Origin: Candidatus Shapirobacteria bacterium
GTDB taxonomy: Bacteria > Patescibacteriota > Microgenomatia > UBA12405
Direction of reading: 5' to 3'
Assembly (NCBI GenBank): GCA_028700625.1
Contig: JAQVSI010000005.1
Span: forward strand, 1 to 42,652
Length of the DNA: 42,652 bases
The notes under the pieces were generated by a model. That model was given only the letters and a program-made list of their open reading frames with translations, was not told the origin of the DNA and ran no database searches. Of this stretch, positions 9,364 to 18,194 are shown in pieces; position 1 is the first letter of the stretch, and each line of letters starts with the position of its first letter. Both the position numbers and the translations under genes were made by a program.

Positions 9364-10092
9364 ATGGCTAAATATCTAATAGACGAACTTTCTGTTTTTT
9401 TTCCTTGCTACAACGAAGAAAAAAATATCAAAAATACAATAGACAAAACCATTCCAGTTCTTAAAAAAAATGCCCAAAATTGGGAAATAATTTTAATTAA
9501 TGATGGTTCTAAAGATAACACAGCTAAGGTTTTAGAGGAAATCAAAAAAGAATACCCTAAGCAAATCGAGATCATAAATCACAACCCTAATCGTGGCTAC
9601 GGAGCTGCTCTTAAAAGTGGCCTTTACAATGCTAAATATCAATGGATTGCTTTTACCGATGCCGATGGTCAGTTCGATTTTGCCGAAGTCACTAAGCTTA
9701 TTGAAAAGCAAAAATCAACCAAAGCAGACATAGTTATTGGCTATTATCTAGCTCGTCAGGTTTCCAAGGCCGCCATTTTTACCTCAAAGATATGGGAATT
9801 AATCGTTTTTATTCTTTTTGGACTTCATGTTACCGACATTGATTGTGGATTCAAATTGATTAATAAAAAAGTTATAGACACTATTCCCAAGCTTGAAGCT
9901 GAAAGGGGAGCCTTTATAAGTAGTGAATTTTTAATTAAATCAAAAAAGGCTGGCTTTAAAATTGTTGAAATAGGTGTTCACCACTATCCAAGGCTTGAAG
10001 GTAAAGCCACAGGTAGAAGCTTAAAAGTAATCATAAAAAGCTTTTCTGACCTATTTAGGCTTTGGTTTAAAATTTCTTTTCACCGTGCTTAA
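9364..10092 (+). CDS. GT2 polyprenyl-phosphate sugar synthase (DPM1/DPG-synthase-like)
   Basis: SVFFPCYNEEKNI, LINDGSKDNT, FTDADGQFD, DCGFKLI; ATG 9364 preferred over upstream GTG 9298. Confidence 0.85.
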   Translation: MAKYLIDELSVFFPCYNEEKNIKNTIDKTIPVLKKNAQNWEIILINDGSKDNTAKVLEEIKKEYPKQIEIINHNPNRGYGAALKSGLYNAKYQWIAFTDADGQFDFAEVTKLIEKQKSTKADIVIGYYLARQVSKAAIFTSKIWELIVFILFGLHVTDIDCGFKLINKKVIDTIPKLEAERGAFISSEFLIKSKKAGFKIVEIGVHHYPRLEGKATGRSLKVIIKSFSDLFRLWFKISFHRA

Positions 10093-11566
10093 AAATTTCT
10101 TCAAAAAATATTGGTTACTAGTCGCCATCTTGATTTTGGCTTCTTTTCTTCGTCTTTATAGAATCTCTGATTATATGGAATTTCTCGGTGATCAAGGCCG
10201 TGATGTCGTCATTATTAAAGACTTCCTAAAAAATGGTAATTTATTTTTTATAGGTCCTCAAACCAGTATTGGCAATATGTATCTTGGCCCTTATTTCTAT
10301 TATTTAATCGCTCCTTCTCTTTTAATTGCCAATTACAACCCTGTCGGCCCAGCTGTTTTTATTGCTCTCATTAATATTGCTACTGTTGCTTTAATATTTT
10401 TTGTCAGTAAAAAATGGTTTAATCTAAAAATTGCCTATATTGCTTCCTTTTTATTCTCCATCTCTCCTGTTGTTATTAAATTTTCCAATTTCATCTGGAA
10501 TCCCAATATAATGCCTTTTTTTAGCTTACTTTTTGTCTATTTTTTCTTCGAAAGTTTTCATTCAAAAAAATTCCATTATTTTCTCTATGCATCACTAGCT
10601 TTTGTCATGGTAATGAATAGCCACTACCTTGGTTTAGCTCTCTTACCTTTTGTTGGTCTTTTCTGGATTTATAATCTGATTAAATTTATTAGAAATAAGT
10701 CATCGCAACTTAAACCTTTTTTAAAATACACTCTTTTGGCTTTTTTAATTTTTATAGTATCTCTTACTCCTCAAATTCTTTTTGATATTAAGCATAATGG
10801 TCAAAATATCAAATCTCTTTTAACGTTTTTCACTTACCGGGAAACCACTGTCAATATCAAGGCCTACAAGGCCATTCCAGAGCTTCCTTCTTTATTCAAT
10901 CAAGTTAATACTCGGCTTTTAGCCGGCAAGAATGAAACAGCCGGTCTGGTAATTAGTATTATTTTTGCCATCAGCCTTATTTTTGTTTTTATTAAAAAAA
11001 GTCTACGATCTAATACCTACAATCTAATATCTATCTTTTGGCTTTTATCTGGTCTAATTTGTTTAGCTCTATATAAACAACATGTTTATGATCATTATTT
11101 TGCTTTTCTTTTCCCTGTAGTCTTTATTTTAATAGCTTTTTTAATTTCAAAATCTAAAATTTTTGGAATTCCTCTCTTTATCTTAATAACAGTATTTTCT
11201 TTAATAGAAATTCCTTTTCGTTGGCAACCAAATTACCAATTAAAAACCACCACTCAGATTGTTGATTTGATTATTTCCAATTCCAACGATCAAGATTTTA
11301 ATTTTGCCTTATTAGCTAAACAAAATTATGATCCAACTTACAGGTATATATTAGATAGTAAAAAAGCTAAGTTGGTAAATTTACCAGTCAAATTAGCATC
11401 TCAATTATTTGTAGTTTGTGAACCTTTTCAAATTGATTGTAATCCCATCAATAATCCAGAGTGGGCTGTTGCTGCTTTTGGTTGGGCAAAAATAGATAAT
11501 CAATGGGAAATAAATGGAATTAAAATCTTTAAGTTAATCCATAATCCAAATGGTAAGAAAGAATAA
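10085..11566 (+). CDS. Polytopic GT-C/GT39-like glycosyltransferase (DQGRD subfamily)
   Basis: Multiple TMs; FLGDQGRDVVIIKDFL, GPQTSIGNMYLGPYFYYLI; GTG start overlapping the previous stop. Confidence 0.78.
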   Translation: MLKNFFKKYWLLVAILILASFLRLYRISDYMEFLGDQGRDVVIIKDFLKNGNLFFIGPQTSIGNMYLGPYFYYLIAPSLLIANYNPVGPAVFIALINIATVALIFFVSKKWFNLKIAYIASFLFSISPVVIKFSNFIWNPNIMPFFSLLFVYFFFESFHSKKFHYFLYASLAFVMVMNSHYLGLALLPFVGLFWIYNLIKFIRNKSSQLKPFLKYTLLAFLIFIVSLTPQILFDIKHNGQNIKSLLTFFTYRETTVNIKAYKAIPELPSLFNQVNTRLLAGKNETAGLVISIIFAISLIFVFIKKSLRSNTYNLISIFWLLSGLICLALYKQHVYDHYFAFLFPVVFILIAFLISKSKIFGIPLFILITVFSLIEIPFRWQPNYQLKTTTQIVDLIISNSNDQDFNFALLAKQNYDPTYRYILDSKKAKLVNLPVKLASQLFVVCEPFQIDCNPINNPEWAVAAFGWAKIDNQWEINGIKIFKLIHNPNGKKE

Positions 11567-13064
11567 AATAAAATTTTTTTTAAAAAATAATTGGTTAATT
11601 ATTGCAATTTGGTTAGTTGGTTTATTTCTAAGATCTTACCGTCAAGGCGATTTGTTAGGTTTTTATTATGATCAAGGAAGAGATGCCTTAATGGCCCAAG
11701 ACATAATTAGTGGTAAAAATTTTCCAGCCATAGGCCCAACAACCGGAATTAAAGGTTTATATCTAGGTCCTTTTTGGTTTTATTTAATAACCCCAGGTTA
11801 TTTTTTTGGAAGGGGCAACCCTGCCATTGCCAGTCTTTTTATTGAATTTTTAGAAAGTCTTACTATTCCTTTAATCTATCTTTTATTAAAAAAGTATTGG
11901 AATAAAACTGGAGCTATATTAGCCGCAACCTTCTGGTCTTTTAGTTATTATTTAATCCTTTCCAGCCGATGGTTTTCAAATCCTTCGCCCTTACCTTTTT
12001 TTGTCCTCCTTATTATTTATTTTCTCTTAGAAGTTTTCAATTACAAAAAGTATAAATATTGGCCAATAATTTCTCTGTTATTAGGATTATCACTTCAACT
12101 CGAAGCTGCTTCGGCTGTTTTTTTTATTCCCGTTATTTTGGTTTTTTCTTTAATAAATTATCGTGTTTTGTTAAAAATTAAGTTTAAAATATGGCTTCAA
12201 GTAGCTTTTTCCTTTTTTATTCTCTTAATTCCTCAGTTTGCTTTTGAATTTAAAAATAATTTTTTTATAACTAAAAACTTATTTGGTTTTTTAACCGGTA
12301 AAGTAAATTCGTCTACTGGAAAATCTTGGGCAATTCCAAATTTACATTTTATTAAAGAAAGATTTTTAGTTTTCTATAACATTCTCTTTTCAAAATTAGA
12401 TACTAACGTCACTTGGATTTCTATTGTTTTTTTAATTATTTTTATTATCAGTGTTATTTTGTTGTCAACAAGATTAAAAAATAAATTTGTTCAAATTTTA
12501 ATGCTTTGGTTGTTTATCCCTTTATTTTTACTCTTATTTTTTGTCGGTAATTACGGCAATCTTTATGACTATTACCTAACTGGTTTCTTTCCATCTTTTA
12601 TTATCATTTTTTCATTAGGATTAACTTTTTTTAATAAATCTATTTTAAATAAATTATTATTAATTATTATTTTTATCTTGTTTTTTAAAGGAAATCTTTC
12701 TTTTATAAAAAATAAATTATCAGCTGGAATTGACGGTCCTGAACATATCACCTTTGGCAATCAAAAATGGGCCTTAAATAAAATTTGCCAAGAGACTAGA
12801 GGTAAAAAATACAATTTTTCTGTTTATGTGCCGCCATATACCCCTTATTCTTATGACTATTTAATGAATTGGTATGTAAAAGAAGGAAAGTGTTCTTTTC
12901 CAATTAAAGAAGAAGCCGATTCAATTTTTCTCATTTATGAAGTTGATCCAGCCAATCCAGAGAGATTAAACACTTGGCTACAAGACAACACTGCAACAAT
13001 AAAATCAAAAACAAACTATGGTGGTGTGCATGTTCAAGAAAGGGTAAGAAACGTTAAAAAATAG
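11550..13064 (+). CDS. Polytopic GT-C/GT39-like glycosyltransferase (DQGRD subfamily)
   Basis: FYYDQGRDALMAQDII, GPTTGIKGLYLGPFWFYLITP; paralogue of 10085. Confidence 0.78.
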   Translation: MVRKNKIKFFLKNNWLIIAIWLVGLFLRSYRQGDLLGFYYDQGRDALMAQDIISGKNFPAIGPTTGIKGLYLGPFWFYLITPGYFFGRGNPAIASLFIEFLESLTIPLIYLLLKKYWNKTGAILAATFWSFSYYLILSSRWFSNPSPLPFFVLLIIYFLLEVFNYKKYKYWPIISLLLGLSLQLEAASAVFFIPVILVFSLINYRVLLKIKFKIWLQVAFSFFILLIPQFAFEFKNNFFITKNLFGFLTGKVNSSTGKSWAIPNLHFIKERFLVFYNILFSKLDTNVTWISIVFLIIFIISVILLSTRLKNKFVQILMLWLFIPLFLLLFFVGNYGNLYDYYLTGFFPSFIIIFSLGLTFFNKSILNKLLLIIIFILFFKGNLSFIKNKLSAGIDGPEHITFGNQKWALNKICQETRGKKYNFSVYVPPYTPYSYDYLMNWYVKEGKCSFPIKEEADSIFLIYEVDPANPERLNTWLQDNTATIKSKTNYGGVHVQERVRNVKK

Positions 13065-13067
13065 TTT

Positions 13068-14564
13068 TTATTCAGTGTATCCAAGTAATGGATCTATTTT
13101 ATTATTTGGATCTTTACACCATTCTTCACTAGAAGCTTTAGTTTGTACTGGCAAAATAACTCCAAATCTTCCAAACTTTTTATTTACTTCATTATTGCTT
13201 ATATCCCACGGAACAACCACATTGTAAGTTGGAACAGAATTACTTGGTTTAATTATGTCCACGCCTTTATACCAAAACAAATATCTAAATCCCACTCCGT
13301 CTCCAAATTTAGCTATATAATTTATTCCAACACATGGGTAATTATTTTTAATTTGGTCGGCTCTAATATATTCTACTAATTGTTTTTTGTAAAAATAAGA
13401 ATCATTTAAATCATTAGCTGTTATTAACCAGTAAAAATTAGTAACTAAATAAACTCCACCAATCACCCAAGCTATCTTATTTAAGTATTTTTTGTTTAAA
13501 ACAAGATCAAAAAACAAAGCGAGCATTAATATATATATTGGTAAATAGTTAGTGAAATAATATTCACTCACTACTCTTTTTGACGTAAATTGAGCCAATC
13601 CAATTAAAAACATCCATAATAGTAATAGATTAAGGTCTTTTTTTGATATTTTTTTAAATTTATAAACCACATAAGTAATAAAAATAAAAACTATCCACAT
13701 AAGTTCAAAAGGTTTAATTGGCCATTCAGAAATTAATCTCCTTTGCATTTCCCAAGATGAAGCATTAATAACTTTTTTGAGTTTAGCAAAGCCAGTTGGG
13801 TTTCCTAGGTCTTTTTTAGAAGCAATAATAACGCTTTTTACTTGAGAAAAATTATGTTTAATTTCAAAAAACCAAAAAGGACTACTAACCATCATAAATA
13901 TTAAAAACGAAATTAAAACATTCTTAATTTTAATTGCTTTAATTTTTTCTTTAAAAGTACCCTTAGACATAAAATAAGCCAAAATAGGTATTGGTAAGAT
14001 AGGTAAAAGAGCGATATGAATGTGATAAGTTAATCCTACTAAAACAGCATAAAGTGGCATTAATTTTAAATTTTTTCTAAACATTCCAAAAATTACATAC
14101 AAAAACCAAACAGACCAAATTATTGCCGGTTCTGTTGGTACTGACCATTTATCATAAAAAGCTGTTCCAAAAGAAACAGCATGTATAAAAGCCATTATCA
14201 ATCCAACTCTCTCAGAAAAATATTTCTTACCAAAAAAATAAAAACTTAATATAGTTAACAATCCGATTATTGTTGTTGGCACAATGGCACTCATCGGATC
14301 CATATTAGACAACCAATAACTTGCTGCCATTATGTAGTAGTAGAGTGGTCCAATAAAAACACCATCAACACTGGTAATTTGTCCAACACTTCTTATATGT
14401 TTATTAACCACAATATCTTTTGCAATCCAAGAATATAAATCATGATCATGCCCAAAATTGAAAGATTTTTCAAAATTATAAACCCTCATCACAAAACCAA
14501 TTAAAATAATAGCAATCAATATTAAAAAAGTTTTTTTACTAGTAATTTCTTTTATCTTTAACAT
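13068..14564 (-). CDS. Polytopic GT-C/GT39-like glycosyltransferase
   Basis: GHDHDLYSWIAKDI, GQITSVDGVFIGPLYYYIM, related to 10085/11550; start refined to MLKIKEITSKK. Confidence 0.75.
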   Translation of the reverse strand: MLKIKEITSKKTFLILIAIILIGFVMRVYNFEKSFNFGHDHDLYSWIAKDIVVNKHIRSVGQITSVDGVFIGPLYYYIMAASYWLSNMDPMSAIVPTTIIGLLTILSFYFFGKKYFSERVGLIMAFIHAVSFGTAFYDKWSVPTEPAIIWSVWFLYVIFGMFRKNLKLMPLYAVLVGLTYHIHIALLPILPIPILAYFMSKGTFKEKIKAIKIKNVLISFLIFMMVSSPFWFFEIKHNFSQVKSVIIASKKDLGNPTGFAKLKKVINASSWEMQRRLISEWPIKPFELMWIVFIFITYVVYKFKKISKKDLNLLLLWMFLIGLAQFTSKRVVSEYYFTNYLPIYILMLALFFDLVLNKKYLNKIAWVIGGVYLVTNFYWLITANDLNDSYFYKKQLVEYIRADQIKNNYPCVGINYIAKFGDGVGFRYLFWYKGVDIIKPSNSVPTYNVVVPWDISNNEVNKKFGRFGVILPVQTKASSEEWCKDPNNKIDPLLGYTE

Positions 14565-14568
14565 AATT

Positions 14569-14619
14569 CTAATATTAGCATAATATCCATTTTCCAATCA
14601 AACAAATTGATTGTATAAT
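14569..14619. promoter_or_regulatory. Divergent promoter pair with overlapping -35 regions
   Basis: Plus: TTTCCA (14591-14596), 17 bp, TATAAT (14614-14619), ATG 14627. Minus: TTGGAA (14597-14592), 17 bp, TATTAG (14574-14569), ATG 14564. Confidence 0.5.
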
Positions 14620-14626
14620 TCATTAA

Positions 14627-15391
14627 ATGAAATCAATTTCAATCATTATCCCTTGCTATAACGAAGAAAACAACCTAAAAAATGGTGTCTTAGATGAAGT
14701 TTATTCTTTTCTTAAAACCCAAGAATTTAATTGGGAGGTTATAATCTGTAACGATGAATCAACCGATAACAGTTTTAAATTAGTCAAAGAATTTTCGTCT
14801 AAACATACTGGTTTTCGTGTATTAAATTTACCTCATGGAGGTAAACCATCAGCAGTTTGGGGTGGTATTAAAGAAGCTAAATATCCCCTAATTCTTTTTA
14901 CCGACATGGATCAATCCACCCCTTTAAAAGAAATAAATAAATTATTACCATTTTTTGATAAAGGATTTGACATTGTAATTGGTTCTAGAGGTGTCTCTCG
15001 TGAAGGGAATTCTTTAATTAGAAAAATAATGGCCAGAGGTTTTCTTTTTGGTCGTCGTTTAGTCTTACTTCCAAAAATAATCGATACCCAATGTGGTTTT
15101 AAAGCTTTTAAAACAGACGTTGCTAAAAAAACGTTCCCAAACCTTCAATTTTTTAAAGATAAAAATGATAAAAAAGGATGGAGAGTATCAGCTTTCGATG
15201 TAGAACTTCTTTTTATGGCTCAAAAATGGGGTTATAAAATTAAAGAGGTTGAAGTCGATTGGAAAAACGAAGATTTAAGTACCACCAAAGGTGATGATTC
15301 TACTCGTTTTCAAAAAGAATCAAAGCAAATGCTACAAGAAATAGTAAGAGTTATTAAAAACAACCTTCAAGGTGTTTATGACAAAAAATAA
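14627..15391 (+). CDS. GT2 polyprenyl-phosphate sugar synthase (DPM1-like)
   Basis: SIIIPCYNEENNL, ICNDESTDNSF, FTDMDQSTP, DTQCGFKAF motifs. Confidence 0.85.
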   Translation: MKSISIIIPCYNEENNLKNGVLDEVYSFLKTQEFNWEVIICNDESTDNSFKLVKEFSSKHTGFRVLNLPHGGKPSAVWGGIKEAKYPLILFTDMDQSTPLKEINKLLPFFDKGFDIVIGSRGVSREGNSLIRKIMARGFLFGRRLVLLPKIIDTQCGFKAFKTDVAKKTFPNLQFFKDKNDKKGWRVSAFDVELLFMAQKWGYKIKEVEVDWKNEDLSTTKGDDSTRFQKESKQMLQEIVRVIKNNLQGVYDKK

Positions 15392-16952
15392 ATTTTTTCG
15401 TTTTCTTTTGTTATTTTTAATTGTCGGATTTTATTTCTTTTCTCGTCTTCAAAATTTAACATCAATTCCTGTTTTTTGTGATGAAGCTATTTATATTCGT
15501 TGGTCTCAAGTTATTCAAAGTGAAGAAACATTAAGATTTATTCCTCAAACAGACGGCAAACAACCACTTTTTATGTGGATAAATGCTCTTACTCTTAAGT
15601 TTATACAAGATCCATTGGTTGCAGGTAGAATAATTTCTGTCTTTGCTGGCTTTGGTCTATTAATATTTTTATTTATTACCACTGCTGTTTTTTTGTCCTA
15701 TGAAGATAAAGAAGCTAATATTTTCAAGTTTGTTAAAAATAGTCTTCAGAAAAACTTTTATCCTTCTCTTTTAACTTCTTCCATTTATTGTCTAATTCCT
15801 TTTTCCTTTTTCTTTGATCGTCTAACCCTAGCTGATAATCTATTATCTTTTTTTGGTCTATTAGCTTTATTGTTTTCCTTTTTATTGGCAAAATATCCAA
15901 GGTTGGATTTAGCTCTAATTTTAGGTTTTATTCTTGGTTTATCTTGGCTTACTAAATCACCAGCTGTCTATTTTATTGTCTTATCTATTCTCACTTTTTT
16001 TGTTTTAAATTTACCACCAAAGATCTATCATCTACGATCTAAAATCTTATTTCCTGTAATTTCCTCTGTTGTTGCTTTTTTAATCTACAATATTCTCCGT
16101 CTTGGTCCTCAGTTCCATATGATTGCTATAAGAAATAAAGATTATATTTGGACTCTTTCTGAAATCTTAAAACACCCTCTAGATCCTCTAAAACCTCATT
16201 TAATTGATACTTTTAATATATATGCTCAATACCTTTCTTGGCCACTTTTAATTTTTGCTCTTGTTGGTTTAGTTTTGTTTTTTAAAAAAAATTGGAAATT
16301 AAAAATCGGAAATTGGAAATTTATAACCCTTGGTTCTTGGTGGATTTTACCTTTAATTGCCAATTGTGCTATGGCTAAAGTTTTCACTGCCAGATATATT
16401 CTCTTCACACTTTCACCTCTAGTTATTTTAATTTCTCTTGGATTTTTTACTTTTTTATCTAAAATTAAACCAAATTTTTTAAAAATAATTTTTATTATTT
16501 CTGTTTTTATTTTAAATATAAATTTTATTTATAATCTTTCCTTAAATCCTTTTAATCAAAAATTATTATCTTCAGAATATAACTATTTATCAGATTGGAC
16601 ATCTGGTTGGGGAATTAAAGAATCAGCCGACTTTTTAATTCAAAGATCTCTTGTTTCCAATGTAATTGTTGGCACTGAAGGTGCTTTTGGTACTCTTCCC
16701 GACGGACTCCAAATTTATGCTCGCAATATCCCAAATTTGACTATTATTGGCGTAGGATTAGGTTTTTCTAAATTACCAGAAAGTTTAATTAATGCTAGAA
16801 ATTATGGCGATGAAGTTTATTTATTAATCAACAAATCTCGCCTTAAAATAGATACAGCAGAAATAAACCAATTAGAACTAGTAAAATCATTTAATAAGCC
16901 AAACGACGATCAATTGTTACTTTATAGATTTTTAAAAGTTAATATAAAATAG
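15378..16952 (+). CDS. Polytopic GT-C/GT39-like glycosyltransferase
   Basis: PVFCDEAIYIRWSQ and DGKQPLFMWI; multiple TMs; ATG 15378 preferred over GTG 15372. Confidence 0.78.
   Translation: MTKNKFFRFLLLFLIVGFYFFSRLQNLTSIPVFCDEAIYIRWSQVIQSEETLRFIPQTDGKQPLFMWINALTLKFIQDPLVAGRIISVFAGFGLLIFLFITTAVFLSYEDKEANIFKFVKNSLQKNFYPSLLTSSIYCLIPFSFFFDRLTLADNLLSFFGLLALLFSFLLAKYPRLDLALILGFILGLSWLTKSPAVYFIVLSILTFFVLNLPPKIYHLRSKILFPVISSVVAFLIYNILRLGPQFHMIAIRNKDYIWTLSEILKHPLDPLKPHLIDTFNIYAQYLSWPLLIFALVGLVLFFKKNWKLKIGNWKFITLGSWWILPLIANCAMAKVFTARYILFTLSPLVILISLGFFTFLSKIKPNFLKIIFIISVFILNINFIYNLSLNPFNQKLLSSEYNYLSDWTSGWGIKESADFLIQRSLVSNVIVGTEGAFGTLPDGLQIYARNIPNLTIIGVGLGFSKLPESLINARNYGDEVYLLINKSRLKIDTAEINQLELVKSFNKPNDDQLLLYRFLKVNIK
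16022..16049. repeat. Degenerate heptanucleotide repeat (GATCTAC-type) inside CDS
   Basis: gatctat|catctac|gatctaa|aatctta; encodes KIYHLRSKI. Confidence 0.55.
16291..16322. repeat. Degenerate heptanucleotide repeat (GGAAATT-type) inside CDS
   Basis: attggaa|attaaaa|atcggaa|attggaa|attt; encodes NWKLKIGNWKF. Confidence 0.7.
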
Positions 16953-16955
16953 ACT

Positions 16956-18194
16956 ATGTTTAAAATAAGTAAAAAAATATGGATTCCACTTCTAGTAGGT
17001 GTTATTATCCGTGTTTTTTTAATGTTTTCTACATACCATCCAGATCTCGCTGGTCAAGGTTTATCTTCCTATTTTTGGGGATTTAAAAATGTCACCAATG
17101 TTTATGAACACCTTCAATCTCTTCCTCCGACCGATCCACTGGTCAAAAATTTTGGTGTTAATGATATTTTTATTTATCCACCTTTAACCTATTTCACCCT
17201 TGGTACTTTTCAAAAAATATTTGCTTTTACCGGTTTGGGCCACTTTTTAGAAACCATCATGTCTGGTGTTAATATCTATAAAATTACAGGGCTTTCTTTT
17301 TATCTTTTTATAATAAAACTTCCTTATCTCTTTTTTGATTTAGCGATTGCCTATTTTTTATATAAATATTTTGACACTCCACGTCAAAAATATTTAGCTT
17401 TTATTTTTTGGATTTTTAATCCAATTACTTTATACGCCACTTTCTGTATGGGGGTTTTTGATATTATCCCTGTATTTTTCACTGTTCTTGCCGCTTATTT
17501 CCTCAAAAAACAAAAACTATCTCTTTCTGTCTTAGCTATCGGTTTTGGAATTGCTTTTAAAATGTACCCTGTCTTTTTATTGCCTTTTATTATTTTCAAA
17601 TCAGATAAATGGCTTCAACGTATAAAATTATCGATTATTGCTTTTTTACCGTTAATTGTTACCAATCTTCCATTTATTTTCTCTTCAGCTTATCGTTATA
17701 TGGTTTTTAGTAGTAAAAATTCAAAAATGCTTTATATGCAATGGATGCTTTCTGGAGCCGAAGGTTTATTTCCATTTCTTTTAATTTTAGTTTTTATTTA
17801 TCTTCTTTCACAAAACAAATCACTTCGACCAAAATTTTACATTTCTTATTTTTTTGTCTTCTTTTTATTACTTTTTTCCGTAACCCACTTCCATCCTCAA
17901 TGGTTCGTTTGGATCAGCCCTTTTTTAATAATTGAAATAATAAATTATAAATTCAAAGAAGCTTGGGCTTATTTAGCTTTAATGTTAATTTATATATTTA
18001 TAATTTTTACCTTCGAAAATTCTCTTTCAGTTGGCTTATTTGCCCCCATAAACCCCACTCTAGCTTCTTTTGTTGGCACTCAAACTATTCTTACCAAAAC
18101 TACCGATATCAATCAATTAAAAAGTTATTTTCGTAGTATTTTTGCTGGAATTTCCGCTTATTTAGCCTTTACTCATCTTAAAAAAAGTGTTTAA
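16956..18194 (+). CDS. Polytopic mannosyltransferase-like membrane protein (GT87/PIG-M-like GT-C)
   Basis: Multiple TMs; FWIFNPITLYATFCMGVFDIIPVFFTVLAAYFLKK...GFGIAFKMYPVFLLP. Confidence 0.7.
   Translation: MFKISKKIWIPLLVGVIIRVFLMFSTYHPDLAGQGLSSYFWGFKNVTNVYEHLQSLPPTDPLVKNFGVNDIFIYPPLTYFTLGTFQKIFAFTGLGHFLETIMSGVNIYKITGLSFYLFIIKLPYLFFDLAIAYFLYKYFDTPRQKYLAFIFWIFNPITLYATFCMGVFDIIPVFFTVLAAYFLKKQKLSLSVLAIGFGIAFKMYPVFLLPFIIFKSDKWLQRIKLSIIAFLPLIVTNLPFIFSSAYRYMVFSSKNSKMLYMQWMLSGAEGLFPFLLILVFIYLLSQNKSLRPKFYISYFFVFFLLLFSVTHFHPQWFVWISPFLIIEIINYKFKEAWAYLALMLIYIFIIFTFENSLSVGLFAPINPTLASFVGTQTILTKTTDINQLKSYFRSIFAGISAYLAFTHLKKSV

Noticed and set aside
13143-13379. Plus-strand ORF inside 13068..14564
   Set aside because: No domain, opposite to a well-supported GT-C gene.
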